Source of the DNA: Dyella caseinilytica
Lineage (GTDB): Bacteria; Pseudomonadota; Gammaproteobacteria; Xanthomonadales; Rhodanobacteraceae
Length of the DNA: 64,000 bases
Direction of reading: 5' to 3'
Assembly (NCBI RefSeq): GCF_016865235.1
Contig: NZ_CP064030.1
Span: 4,712,001-4,776,000, forward strand
Numbering within the stretch: the first letter of the stretch is position 1; each line of letters starts with the position of its first letter. Below the pieces are notes generated by a model that saw nothing but the letters and a program-made list of their open reading frames with translations, searched no databases and was not told where the DNA came from. This document shows positions 54,306-63,573 of the stretch, in pieces. The translations under genes were made by a program, and so were the position numbers.

Positions 54306-55709
54306 TCAATATTCCACGACGTCCGCACTGCCATCCTTCCTGACAACCACAGCGCTGATAGTGCGGAACGCCAACACAGCAACCATCAACAGCAGCACCA
54401 CCGAAATCAACGAGGAGACATGCAAACCACGCACGATCAGCGCATTGCTGTCGCCTGCCAGCGCACCAAACAACGCCACACCCATCGCTCCCGCGGCCTG
54501 CCGCGCTGAATTGAGCACACCGGACGCGGTGCCCGAGGCTTCCTTCTCCACGGCCGACAACACCGTAGTCGTCATGGCAGGCACGCCCAATCCCATGCCG
54601 CTGGGTAGCAAGGCGAAGGCGGGCAACATCAGCAAGTAAGGACTCGCGGCGCCCAGCAACAAGAACAAACCGAAACCCGCTGCATCGATCAGCGCGCCCA
54701 ATACCATCGGCAGGCGCGCGCCGACGGCTCCTACCAGCCAGCCACTGAAAATGTTCACGCCGAAGAAGGTGGCTGTCAGCGGCAGATAGGCCAGTCCGGT
54801 GCGCAAGGCGCTGTAGCCGTGTACGCGCTGCAGGTAAAGACTGAGCAGGAATACGATGCCGTAATAAGTGAAATTCATGACGATGCCGTACAGGACGGCG
54901 GCGCTGAAGCCGTGTGCGCGAAAAAAATGCAGGGGCAACATCGGAGCGGGACTACGCGACTCCACCCGCAGGAACCACGGTACGCAGATCAACACGATCG
55001 CGATGCAAGAGAGCACGAGCGGATGTGTCCAACCCAGCGGATGCACCTCGATGACGGCGGTCGTGAGCCCGGTAAGCGCCAGGATGGCAAGCAGCTGCCC
55101 AGGTAGATCGAAGTGCTTGTGCTTTGACTTGTGCTCGGTTTCCGGCACGCGCAAGGTCAACCATGCACCCAGCAGGCATACCGGTATGTTCACAAAGAAA
55201 ATGCTGCGCCAGTTGGCGACGCTCATCAGCAGACCGCCAACGATCGGACCGGCGGCGATGGTGATGCTACCCGCGGCGGTCCACCAGCCGACGGCGCGTG
55301 CGCGCAAGCTGTGTTCGTGCGCTGTCGCGTGGCTCAACAAAGCCAGCGAACACGGCATCATCGCTGCCGCGCCCAAACCTTGCAGCGCCCGACCGATAAT
55401 CAGGGTCACAGCGTGTGTCGCGCATCCGCATAGCACCGACGCCAAGCCGAACAAGGCCATGCCAGCGAGATAGACCTTACGCGCGCCGAGGCGGTCGCCC
55501 AGATAGCCCATGCCGAGCAGCAGCACTGCAAAGGTCAGCGCATACGCGTCCACCACCCATTGCAAACCCGCCACGCCGGCGTGCAAGTCGGTTGCCATGC
55601 GCGGCAGGGCGACATTCACGATAGTCACATCCAGCTGCACCAGCGCGAAGCCGAAACTGGTCGCAGTGGTGACACGCGCGATGCCGCGATGGAAAGATCG
55701 CTGATTCAT
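54306..55709 (-). CDS. DHA2 family MFS efflux pump (EmrB/QacA-like)
   Basis: A 467-residue drug:H+ antiporter with about 14 spans. The motif QLDVTIVNVALPRM near residue 25 and the DHA antiporter motif YLGDRLGARK near 75 are clear. Start 55709 (MNQRSFHRG) is chosen because the upstream 30 codons are hydrophilic and lack family features; no strong ribosome site. It is convergent with the monooxygenase, 31 bp apart, suggesting a shared drug or aromatic stress function. Confidence 0.9.
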   Translation of the reverse strand: MNQRSFHRGIARVTTATSFGFALVQLDVTIVNVALPRMATDLHAGVAGLQWVVDAYALTFAVLLLGMGYLGDRLGARKVYLAGMALFGLASVLCGCATHAVTLIIGRALQGLGAAAMMPCSLALLSHATAHEHSLRARAVGWWTAAGSITIAAGPIVGGLLMSVANWRSIFFVNIPVCLLGAWLTLRVPETEHKSKHKHFDLPGQLLAILALTGLTTAVIEVHPLGWTHPLVLSCIAIVLICVPWFLRVESRSPAPMLPLHFFRAHGFSAAVLYGIVMNFTYYGIVFLLSLYLQRVHGYSALRTGLAYLPLTATFFGVNIFSGWLVGAVGARLPMVLGALIDAAGFGLFLLLGAASPYLLMLPAFALLPSGMGLGVPAMTTTVLSAVEKEASGTASGVLNSARQAAGAMGVALFGALAGDSNALIVRGLHVSSLISVVLLLMVAVLAFRTISAVVVRKDGSADVVEY

Positions 55710-55803
55710 GCCGATCGCTTGGGGGCGGGGATGTTGAAATCTTACGGCATGAGGCGTGTGGATATTTCGTTCTGCGACGTAATATCCGCTTTTTTGCAAG
55801 ACG

Positions 55804-55832
55804 AAAAAAACCTGGCGGCGTAAGCCGCCAGG
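55804..55832 (-). terminator. rho-independent terminator after S53 protease
   Basis: On the minus strand CCTGGCGGC, a TTAC loop and GCCGCCAGG are followed by TTTTTTT. It ends the S53 transcript. Confidence 0.95.
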
Positions 55833-55860
55833 GGTGCGAAAGGTCTCTGCTTAAAGACGA

Positions 55861-58164
55861 TTACGGCAGATAGTTGAATTTCTTCCAGGCGGACAACAGG
55901 TTCACAGCGTTCACCGAACCCAGGCCGTTGGCAAAGCTCCAGCCCGGCTTCGCCGCGAAGGCCGCGGTCGTACTGTTGTACTTGCTGGTGCTGGTCGAGG
56001 TCAGGCCCACTTGAGTAGGTCCATAGAACCCTTCGAAGTTCGCGATCGTGCCGTAGAAATAACAATCCGGCGTCGTTTCACCCTGAAGCTGGATACATTG
56101 GGTGGAATTACCGCCGCCCGTGATGTTGTAGAACACGCACTTGCTCGTGCCCTTGGTGCCATTGTTGGAATTACAACCATCCAACGTGGATGGCGTGGAG
56201 CCGGTGGCGCCACCGTATTCATTCCTCGCCAGTTCGTACAAGGTCGGCGCAGCGTTGCCTTGGTCGGGCGACCACGCACCGGCTTGATACAAGCCTTGGT
56301 CAATCAACGCCTGAATACCGGCGAACATCGGGGACGACAACGACGTGCCGGCAACCAGTTCCACCGGCGAGGTGAAGTTGGCTGTGCACGGATACGCACC
56401 CGTGCAAAGAATGACCCACGAGTACCCGCCATAGGAGCCGCCGAACAGCGACACGTCCGGCACGTCACGTGACTGATCCTTGGCCGCGCCATACACGATA
56501 CGCTGCCAGGACGGCTTGGCATCGACCGACGAAGGACCGCCGCTGCCACTTTCCGATGTCACGTAATAGCCATCCGGGTCATAGATCAGCGCGTTCTTGC
56601 AGAACTGCAGCGCGGACAAGCCCACCAGCTCCTGCGCCGCTACCGTATTGCCGCAGGACGTATTCCAGGTGATTTCCGGTACATACGACTTCGCCGTACC
56701 GTAGACCGCATTCGGCGTGCTGTTGAAGTACTTGCTGGTGGTGCCGTCGAGAATGTCGGCGGTATCCGATCCTCCGACGACCGTATCATGCGGTGATGTG
56801 CCAAACGAATTGGCATCAATGCCGACACCGTTGATGATGCTGCCGTTGAAACTCGGGTTGGAACCGGAGTCGCCCGCCGATACGAATACCGAGATACCTT
56901 CGGCATCGCCCTGCGCCCACATCAAGTCGATCGCCGTCTTGCTGGCCGCATCGGTAAAGCCCTCGCCATAACCATAGCTGGCGCTGATCACGTTGGGACG
57001 GCCGGCGGGATTGGTGTTGTTGATCAGGTTATCCGCAGCCAGATACACGCCGCCGAAGAAATTGCTGGAGGCACCGGCATCCGAATCCGAACAGGTAGCT
57101 ACCCAGATATTCGCGCCTGGCGCCATCGCTGTTGAGTATTCCGAATCCAACACAGTCTCGATGCTTTCGCCGTCGGGGCTGTTGCCACCCGGATCAGTGC
57201 AATTGCCGGTGCTGGGCGTCAACTGTGGCTGGATCTGCTGGAACGTGCCGCCATAACCGGCAAGCCCGAACTGGCTGACGAAGTTTGGCCAATCCGATAC
57301 ATCCATATCCTGGTCTTCCACCACCGCAATGGTGATGCCCGTACCGGTGAAGCCGCTGGTATAGAGCGGGCTGACGTTATAAATCGTCTGCATGTCATAT
57401 GGCACGAAGCCGCGTGCACCGAGGCTCGGGAAATTGACCGCCTGGCCTCCCGGCGTGGTCGTAGCTGACGATTTGAGCTTGAAGTTGTGCTTGGAGCTAT
57501 CGAATTGAGCAACCTGCGGAGGTACATGCAAAGGTTGCGGACGGAAGTCGTTAAGACCGGCAACGCCGACGATGACATCACGCAGTGCCGCCGGAACGCT
57601 TATATCACCGGCATTGGCGATATGGCTGACGTGATTGACGATGTAGTGATTTTCCTGTGTATGGAAGGCTTGGTGAACCAATCCGGCGGTACCGCTGAAA
57701 TCGATCTGCGACTTGTTCGGATAGACCGTGTTGACGGTAAACCCTTGTGAGGTCAGCCACGATTTCACGGCATTGATATCGGCATCTGCTACACCGAAGT
57801 TGTCACCGAATTCCGTGGGCGTGATCCACTGGTGAAATTTGGCGGAAGAAGGATCATGTTGCGCGTCGATCAGCGATTCCAGCGCCGAGGCCCGCAAAGC
57901 GCTGCGTTGCAGGATGAGCTGCATATGGTTCATCGGCGTGGCGTCATCGACAGCGCCGGTGAACGTTGCGTTGTTGATCAGCGAAAGGTGCGTATTACCC
58001 AGCGCAGAAACCACGCTGTTGTCGACCGTTTGTGTTACGCGCGGCGCTTCGGTCGTGTCGATACCGGCCAATGCTGCATTTGAATCAGAAGCCAGGGCGA
58101 TCGAGGGCAGTGCGGCGAGGGCCGCTGCGATCGATACGCACATCATCACATGCTCGGTTTTCAC
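55861..58164 (-). CDS. exported S53 serine-carboxyl peptidase (sedolisin/kumamolisin-like)
   Basis: A 767-residue acid protease. A signal peptide (to about residue 25) is followed by a pro-kumamolisin activation domain (about 40-220, with KFHQWITPTEFG) and the catalytic domain. There the Glu/Asp pair lies in ETVLD near residue 335, the oxyanion Asp in SAGDSG, and the nucleophile in GTSLSSPMFAG. It is self-cleaved and secreted. Start is GTG 58164, with AGGGAG upstream. Its 5' leader is long and structured, and a diguanylate cyclase gene precedes it. Confidence 0.93.
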   Translation of the reverse strand: MKTEHVMMCVSIAAALAALPSIALASDSNAALAGIDTTEAPRVTQTVDNSVVSALGNTHLSLINNATFTGAVDDATPMNHMQLILQRSALRASALESLIDAQHDPSSAKFHQWITPTEFGDNFGVADADINAVKSWLTSQGFTVNTVYPNKSQIDFSGTAGLVHQAFHTQENHYIVNHVSHIANAGDISVPAALRDVIVGVAGLNDFRPQPLHVPPQVAQFDSSKHNFKLKSSATTTPGGQAVNFPSLGARGFVPYDMQTIYNVSPLYTSGFTGTGITIAVVEDQDMDVSDWPNFVSQFGLAGYGGTFQQIQPQLTPSTGNCTDPGGNSPDGESIETVLDSEYSTAMAPGANIWVATCSDSDAGASSNFFGGVYLAADNLINNTNPAGRPNVISASYGYGEGFTDAASKTAIDLMWAQGDAEGISVFVSAGDSGSNPSFNGSIINGVGIDANSFGTSPHDTVVGGSDTADILDGTTSKYFNSTPNAVYGTAKSYVPEITWNTSCGNTVAAQELVGLSALQFCKNALIYDPDGYYVTSESGSGGPSSVDAKPSWQRIVYGAAKDQSRDVPDVSLFGGSYGGYSWVILCTGAYPCTANFTSPVELVAGTSLSSPMFAGIQALIDQGLYQAGAWSPDQGNAAPTLYELARNEYGGATGSTPSTLDGCNSNNGTKGTSKCVFYNITGGGNSTQCIQLQGETTPDCYFYGTIANFEGFYGPTQVGLTSTSTSKYNSTTAAFAAKPGWSFANGLGSVNAVNLLSAWKKFNYLP

Positions 58165-58526
58165 GTCTTTTCTCCCTAAAGGTTTAGATGAAAAAAACGA
58201 GTCCCCCTGTGATGTATCTGCCAGCGCACCATTAGATTCGTCGTAGCTACCTCGCTAGGTATAAGGATGAGCAAGTCATTGGACCGCCGTGTAGGCCCGA
58301 CGCAGCCTCGCAGGCTGCGGTCGCGCTGACTTGTTTCTGCTCCCACTTGATCCCGCCAGACGCCGGGGTTACCGATGGTGCTCCCGGTAAGTGGGGCCGT
58401 CCAGTGCTTCAGACAAATTTAGGTGTTACATCTGATTTACAGGTCACAAAATGAGCTGAATTTAGACGTCTAATTGCTCGACCTGATGAAAAGCAGCAGC
58501 TAAGCCAGGTCAGCAATGTGAAGATC
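58165..58526 (-). ncRNA. structured 5' leader of the S53 protease gene, unassigned
   Basis: The 362 bp upstream of the GTG contain nested complementary segments on the minus strand. CCCACTT (58396-58390) pairs with AAGTGGG (58348-58342) over a CCGGG/CCCCGG inner stem. CAAGTCA (58333-58327) pairs with TGACTTG (58278-58272) enclosing the perfect hairpin CGCAGCC/GGCTGCG (58319-58301). This looks like a folded leader rather than plain promoter DNA. I do not recognise a riboswitch class; ligand and even transcription are unproven. Confidence 0.45.
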
Positions 58527-60326
58527 TCATGATGACGAGCGTTCAGCGGACACCAGTTGATTGCGTCCTTGTGCCTTGGCTTGGTAGAGCGCGGTGTCGG
58601 CGGCATTGAGAAGATCCATCCAGGTCAGCACGTTGGTGTCACCTTTGGCGACACCGAAGCTGGCGGTCACGGCCAGCTTTAGACTGCTGTGCGCCATGAT
58701 CGCGTCCGATGCGATGGCGTGCCGAATGCTTTCGGCCAGCAGACAGAGTTCTTTCATCGACAGGCCATTGCTCAGAATCGCAAACTCCTCGCCGCCATAA
58801 CGGAACGCCATGTGCGGCGTGGTGACAAAGCGACGAATGCGGCCGGCCACCTCGCGCAGTACCAGATCGCCCACGACGTGGCCGTGCTCGTCGTTGATCG
58901 GTTTGAAGTAATCCACATCGATCAGGATCAGGCCGCGCTCCTTGGACAGCCTCACCGGTTCGGCGGACAGATCGCCGGTGATTTCTTCCAGCGCGTGCCG
59001 GTTCCACAAGCCAGTCAGCGCATCGGTATGCGCCTGGCGGCGCAGCGCCTTGCTCAGTTCATCACGCTCCACCGCCAGTTGCATGCTGTTGATGTGGTGC
59101 CTGCGTAGCGTGTCGAGTGCTTCATGCAAGGCGCGTACTTCCGCGCTGTTTCCCGCCCGCAGCGTGCGGCGCAAATCGCCGTTCGCAAGATTGATAATTT
59201 CCTGGCGCGCCAGCAGCAAGGGACGGATCACCAGCCGCTCCGCCGCCCGCAATACCGTCAGCACGAACAGGAAGAACGCCAGCAGATAGGTGCCGATCAG
59301 CATCATGTGCCTGCGGTTGTCCTTGCGCACCTGGCTGACCTGCGCCAGCGCCTGCTGCATGAACAGGCCCTCGAGCTTTTCCAGGTCCATCAGGTCGGGT
59401 GTCAGCTGCCGGGTAAAGGCTGCGGCACGCAACTTGTAATCGGAGCCCGAACGCGCGACCAACTGATCGATCAGCGGCAAGGTGTGTCCGAAAAAGCCGT
59501 GCTCCACCTGCACCCGCATGCGACCGATGTCATCGTCGCCTTGGGCGTTCGGATCGATGTGGCTGGGCATCAGGCGATGCAGCTGGTCGATGTGGCCGCG
59601 CAGCTTGGCGATGATCAGCTGCCGCGCGGGGCTGATCGGTTCGGGTGTGGAGAGCGGCACGATCAGCATCGAACCGATGCGACCGCTGTACTCGCGCAAA
59701 TCACTGAATACGCGTGCCATGTGCATGATGCCAGCCTGGGCCGGCGCGTCTCGCACGGCCTGGCCGTAAAAATCACTGATCAGCGGATCAAGTTGCTTGC
59801 GCGCGATGATCATCTCGTCGATGACATCCTGCAGCGCTTGTGGCGATCGATCGGAGGGTGCGTGCCGGACCAGTTGATCAATGCTGGTGCGGGCCTGCAG
59901 CAGCGATTGCTGGGCGTGTGTCAGCTCGGCCTGGTCCGGGTTGTCGGAGGGAAGTGTCTGCACCAGGCGATGGAGCTGTTCCAGCGCGAGGTCCGTGCGC
60001 TGGCGCGCTGCCGTCATCTGCGCTTCGGTGGACTCATACAGTTGACCCGCGTCCTGATCCAGGCTCAAAAGGATGTTGGACGGCGCACGCTCGGCCGAGA
60101 TCGCGTTGCCGGCCTTCAGCACCTGATCGTAGCCAGTGAGCGTCTTGAGGTTTTGTTTGCTCTGCCGGTAGGCGTCCGCGTATCCCAGGAACACGTAGAC
60201 GGAGATGACTGCAGCCACTGCCAACAAAAGCGCGGCTCCGACCCTAAGCTGTGCTTGAAGCTGCATCGATACCCGTTCCACACCATCACTTGATGGATCG
60301 ACCTTCCTTGCCGTCGAAGCGTGCAC
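58527..60326 (-). CDS. membrane diguanylate cyclase
   Basis: A 599-residue enzyme making c-di-GMP from two GTP. One span near residues 28-50 and another near 345-365 enclose a 290-residue helical periplasmic sensor. A HAMP-like stretch (PLLLARQEIINLANGD) and a GGDEF domain follow, with the active-site motif RYGGEEFAIL near residue 511. I see no RxxD inhibitory site at the usual place. The start may be GTG 60326 or the internal ATG at 60266; both keep the first span. The S53 gene lies downstream. Confidence 0.9.
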   Translation of the reverse strand: MHASTARKVDPSSDGVERVSMQLQAQLRVGAALLLAVAAVISVYVFLGYADAYRQSKQNLKTLTGYDQVLKAGNAISAERAPSNILLSLDQDAGQLYESTEAQMTAARQRTDLALEQLHRLVQTLPSDNPDQAELTHAQQSLLQARTSIDQLVRHAPSDRSPQALQDVIDEMIIARKQLDPLISDFYGQAVRDAPAQAGIMHMARVFSDLREYSGRIGSMLIVPLSTPEPISPARQLIIAKLRGHIDQLHRLMPSHIDPNAQGDDDIGRMRVQVEHGFFGHTLPLIDQLVARSGSDYKLRAAAFTRQLTPDLMDLEKLEGLFMQQALAQVSQVRKDNRRHMMLIGTYLLAFFLFVLTVLRAAERLVIRPLLLARQEIINLANGDLRRTLRAGNSAEVRALHEALDTLRRHHINSMQLAVERDELSKALRRQAHTDALTGLWNRHALEEITGDLSAEPVRLSKERGLILIDVDYFKPINDEHGHVVGDLVLREVAGRIRRFVTTPHMAFRYGGEEFAILSNGLSMKELCLLAESIRHAIASDAIMAHSSLKLAVTASFGVAKGDTNVLTWMDLLNAADTALYQAKAQGRNQLVSAERSSS

Positions 60327-60480
60327 CCTTCATCGGGCAACAAATTTCGGCGAAGCCCGGATCATGGCCGGAGACTGGCTGAGAGATCACTGAATTCTTC
60401 CGTGCTGCGGCGCATGGCTGGAGCACTGGAAACCCCTATCGGCAGCAGGCTGGAAAACCAAAGGGATCTGTGGTGTTCGA

Positions 60481-60951
60481 TCAAAGCGGTAGGACCTGGC
60501 CAGCCTTGTCCCGGCCCATGACCACACTGGTGGTGAAGTGGCGGATATTGGGGTTGTCGAACAGCAGGCGGCGGGTGAATGCCTCGAAGTCATCCATATC
60601 GCGGGCGACCACGATCAGGATGAAGTCCGCCACGCCGGTCACGTAATAGCAGTGTTGGACATTCGAATCGGCGCAGGCGGCGGCGCGGAAGGCATCGAGC
60701 ATGTCGGCGCGTTCGCGCTCCATCTCCACCGCAACGACAAAGCTCATCGTCTGGCCCACGGCCTTCGGATCGACGATGGCCACCTCGGCAATGATGACCT
60801 TCAGTTCGCGCAGGCGCTTCAGCCGCCGCTGCACCGCGGCTGCGGAGAGCCCAATTTCAGCGCCGATCTCTTCGCCGGTGATACGCGCGTCGAGCTGTAC
60901 CCGACGAAGAATATCGCGGTCAAAGTCATCGAGAACGGGACTTTCAGGCAT
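60481..60951 (-). CDS. Lrp/AsnC family regulator
   Basis: A 156-residue feast/famine regulator with an HTH (LDDFDRDILRRVQLDARITGEEIGAEIG, then AAVQRRLKRL, residues 8-50) and an AsnC ligand/oligomer domain (about 70-150, with CYYVTGVADF). Amino-acid binding sets its activity. Start 60951 is chosen over a TTG six codons upstream. Divergent from the GST gene by about 150 bp. Confidence 0.93.
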   Translation of the reverse strand: MPESPVLDDFDRDILRRVQLDARITGEEIGAEIGLSAAAVQRRLKRLRELKVIIAEVAIVDPKAVGQTMSFVVAVEMERERADMLDAFRAAACADSNVQHCYYVTGVADFILIVVARDMDDFEAFTRRLLFDNPNIRHFTTSVVMGRDKAGQVLPL

Positions 60952-61102
60952 ACCGCATAAATACTCCAAAACATGCGGGGGAACAACGCAAAAGGAAGCA
61001 AGAACACGGCTCAGCCGCGCGTGGGAAACGGAAAATGCGTGCCATCCCCATCACAACCGCGCACCAGCCTCCGGTGCGAGGCCGCCATCCCAATCTTCAG
61101 AC

Positions 61103-61741
61103 ATGAAACTCTTCTATCAAACGCACTCACCCTATGCACGCAAAGTCCTGGTCATGGCGCATGAAGTCGGGCTTGCCGATCGCTTGCAGGTGATCCACTA
61201 CGAGACCAGTCCTACTGCCCGAAACGAAGACGTCTTCGGCGTGAATCCGCTGGGCAAGGTGCCGGTGCTCATCCCCGACAATGGCCCGGTGTTGTTCGAT
61301 TCGAACGTGATCTGCGAATACCTGGATGGTTTGCACGCGCGGCAGCGCGCCATTCCATCTGACATCGGCGAACGCATGCTCAGCTTGCGGTTACAGGCGC
61401 TCGCGCAGGGGCTGTGCGACGCCGGCATTCTGCTGCGCCACGAAACGGAGCGGCGTCCGGAACCGTATCGCTATCCCGCCATGCGCGACGGGCAGGCGCA
61501 GAAATTGGTCAGTGCGTACGACTTCCTGGAACATCAAGAGCCAGCGATCGATCCCGATAACGCAAACGCGCCGCATGTCGATATCGGGCAGATCGCGCTT
61601 GCCACAGCGCTGAGCTGGCTGGCGTTCCGAAACATGCCCGCATTCGAACCCAGACGTCCGCGCTTGTCCGAGTGGTATCGCCGCTTTCTGCAACGTCCCT
61701 CCATGCTCGCCACGCCGCTCGCCGGTGAAACCGTCGACTAG
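61103..61741 (+). CDS. glutathione S-transferase family protein
   Basis: A 212-residue GST. The thioredoxin-fold N-terminal domain starts KLFYQTHSPYARKV with Ser9 as the likely active residue, followed by the cis-Pro region GKVPVLIPD and DSNVICEYLD; the helical C-terminal domain covers about residues 85-205. The frame begins far upstream, but the ATG at 61103 matches the fold. It is followed by a 68-residue gene with a strong ribosome site. Confidence 0.93.
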   Translation: MKLFYQTHSPYARKVLVMAHEVGLADRLQVIHYETSPTARNEDVFGVNPLGKVPVLIPDNGPVLFDSNVICEYLDGLHARQRAIPSDIGERMLSLRLQALAQGLCDAGILLRHETERRPEPYRYPAMRDGQAQKLVSAYDFLEHQEPAIDPDNANAPHVDIGQIALATALSWLAFRNMPAFEPRRPRLSEWYRRFLQRPSMLATPLAGETVD

Positions 61742-61780
61742 GCAAGTCAGCACACCTTCCTCTTATATCCCGGAGGCTCC

Positions 61781-61987
61781 ATGAGTTCGCTCTGGACCGA
61801 TCTGTTGTACCTGCACGGCTATCTCACCGACCACAAGCTTGCACGGCGGCTGGCAAACGGGCCGCCGGATCCGCCTGCACCTAAAGCCGATTCACCACCC
61901 TCAGTCAAAGCGGGAAAAGTGCAACGAGTAACTTGGTACGCGCGCCTTTGCCTTGGCATCGGAGATGGAGGATTGCGTACGCAATGA
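61781..61987 (+). CDS. small protein of unknown function
   Basis: A 68-residue protein (MSSLWTDLLYLHGYLTDHK...) with GGAGG eight bases before the ATG, a very good ribosome site. It is amphipathic at the start, Pro-rich in the middle (ANGPPDPPAPKADSPP) and basic later. No family recognised. It lies 39 bp after the GST gene on the same strand and may be co-transcribed. Confidence 0.6.
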   Translation: MSSLWTDLLYLHGYLTDHKLARRLANGPPDPPAPKADSPPSVKAGKVQRVTWYARLCLGIGDGGLRTQ

Positions 61988-62061
61988 TGGTGGTGTCGCG
62001 ATAAAGATTGGCGACCATTTGCGATACGAAGATTTCGCCACGACGCTCAACATCACCGATA

Positions 62062-62141
62062 CGTCATCCCGGCGAAAGCCGGGATCCAGCGCCTTTGACG
62101 TTTCGTACAGTCGCTAGGTCCCGGCCTTCGCCGGGACGACG
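62062..62141. repeat. paired-palindrome intergenic repeat (dRS3-like), copy 8
   Basis: CGTCATCCCGGCGAAAGCC at the left and GGCCTTCGCCGGGACGACG at the right are inverted units with a spacer of about 28 bases. The left unit carries ATCCC and the right GTCCC, so they are not identical. It lies between the small-protein gene and a convergent exported-protein gene. Confidence 0.85.
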
Positions 62142-62191
62142 AGCTGTTTTTCGCAACATGCCACATGGCTCACATTCGCCACGCAACAACT

Positions 62192-62677
62192 TCAGTTATT
62201 GCTGTCATCCCCGCTCAACGCGTCAATCTCCGCTTCATGCTTGCGGAACAGCGCAATATTCACCGGGTTCGCCAGGTCGCTGTCGAAGCCGGGTTGGTTG
62301 GCATATTTCACAGCAAACTCCGCCTCCAACAGCGCGTATTCGCCCAGCAGGAATTCCCGCGGCGATACGCTGTGCCTGGCCAGCAGTGCGCGTACATCGG
62401 CACTCTTGTCCAGATCTGCCACGGTATCGTCCAGCGAGTGTGCGTTCGGATCAATGGCATTGATCTGGATCTTGTTGGCCTTGGCGTCTTTGGCGATGGC
62501 CAACAGCTTTTGGTAGCTGTCTTCGGTAAGTGTGTAGTGCTGCACCGCCGTCCGGTCGTCAGGCGTCAGCGCATGCTGGATGGTGCTTTGCGCATGCAAG
62601 CCAGCAGCGAACGTGCTCGTCGCACAAACGAAAGCAAGCGCCAGAAGCGTGGTCTGGTGGTGCGAAAAACGAAACAT
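62192..62677 (-). CDS. exported protein of unknown function
   Basis: A 161-residue protein with signal peptide MFRFSHHQTTLLALAFVCATSTFAAGLHAQ. The mature part is helical and acidic, with LTEDSYQKLLAIAKDAKANK and SPREFLLGEYALLEAEFAVKYANQ. GGAG precedes the ATG. No recognised domain; it resembles small exported proteins of Xanthomonadales. Single gene, convergent with the small-protein gene across a dRS3-like repeat. Confidence 0.75.
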   Translation of the reverse strand: MFRFSHHQTTLLALAFVCATSTFAAGLHAQSTIQHALTPDDRTAVQHYTLTEDSYQKLLAIAKDAKANKIQINAIDPNAHSLDDTVADLDKSADVRALLARHSVSPREFLLGEYALLEAEFAVKYANQPGFDSDLANPVNIALFRKHEAEIDALSGDDSNN

Positions 62678-62886
62678 GATGAAACTCTCCATCGAAGGAC
62701 GAGGCTACTCAGGCAATCGCCCTGCGTCCCGGGCCAAAATCAGGTAAGGCCCCAACCATAACGAAAACGGCGCGACAACACAGCGAAAAAGCGACCCTTC
62801 GGCGCACGGCGTTCAGGCGATCGATAAAGCTGACGGCAGACTGTCATGCTTGCCCATGTCGGAGACGCTTCGGCGCGGATGGCCCC

Positions 62887-63573
62887 TCAGGGGACTCCCC
62901 GAAAGCGGGCAAACATGCCGACCGAAGCAATCAGCGCGCTCGAAAGCATGCGCAAATCCATCGGCATGTGCTGACGGCGCACGTCGAGCAGCAGCACGGC
63001 ACGCATATCGTCACTGTTGTTCCACACTTCGTGCGGATAGGTGTCGTCCCACAACAGATGCTGGCCATCGCCAACGCGGTGCTCTTCGTCATTGAGCGAC
63101 AACACCGCCGCAGGGCGCCCGTCCGCGTCCGTGGGGACGGACAGGCCGAGTTGATAACGCAGCACGCCACGAAAGGGGCCGCGGTGCCGCGGAATGTGTT
63201 TGCGCGGGGCAAGAAACGACAAGCTGGCCGACAGCACATCCGGCGATGACGCAATGATTTGCGCGAGTTGCGGGCAAGCGGCCAGGTTCTTGTCGATGTC
63301 GGTCCCGTAGACCTTCAGCACGAACAGCCGCCAGTCCTTGCCATCGTTCGCCGAGATGGGCGCCTGCGCCGGCATGATTTCATGGAAGCGCGGCACAGTC
63401 TGCATGCGTTGTGCGGCGATGGCGAGTGCTTCATCGCGAATCGCCTGCCATCCTGCTGTGAACTTGCTGGCGTCGGGAAAGTAGACGCCGGTGTCCAGCA
63501 CCGGCGGTGTGTTGATGCGCGCATCGTAGATGCGGCGTACGGTATTGGCTGACAGGTCGTACAACAGGCTCAT
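62887..63573 (-). CDS. aspartyl/asparaginyl beta-hydroxylase-like dioxygenase
   Basis: A 228-residue 2-oxoglutarate/Fe(II) dioxygenase of the Asp_Arg_Hydrox family. It has IPRHRGPFRG near residue 126 (His and the 2-oxoglutarate-binding Arg) and DDTYPHEVWN near 176 (second His). It has no signal peptide, so it is cytosolic; the family modifies lipid A, peptide or EGF-like substrates. The target here is unknown. Confidence 0.88.
   Translation of the reverse strand: MSLLYDLSANTVRRIYDARINTPPVLDTGVYFPDASKFTAGWQAIRDEALAIAAQRMQTVPRFHEIMPAQAPISANDGKDWRLFVLKVYGTDIDKNLAACPQLAQIIASSPDVLSASLSFLAPRKHIPRHRGPFRGVLRYQLGLSVPTDADGRPAAVLSLNDEEHRVGDGQHLLWDDTYPHEVWNNSDDMRAVLLLDVRRQHMPMDLRMLSSALIASVGMFARFRGVP

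Noticed and set aside
58361..58376. c-di-GMP-I (GEMM) riboswitch suggested by GGGGTTACCGATGG
   Set aside because: The string is on the plus strand, with no plus-strand gene downstream, and the rest of the aptamer core (GGGCAAAC, GACGCAAAG) is absent.
14080..62141. CRISPR array from the repeated palindromes
   Set aside because: Copies are kilobases apart, inverted in pairs and have no regular spacers or cas genes.
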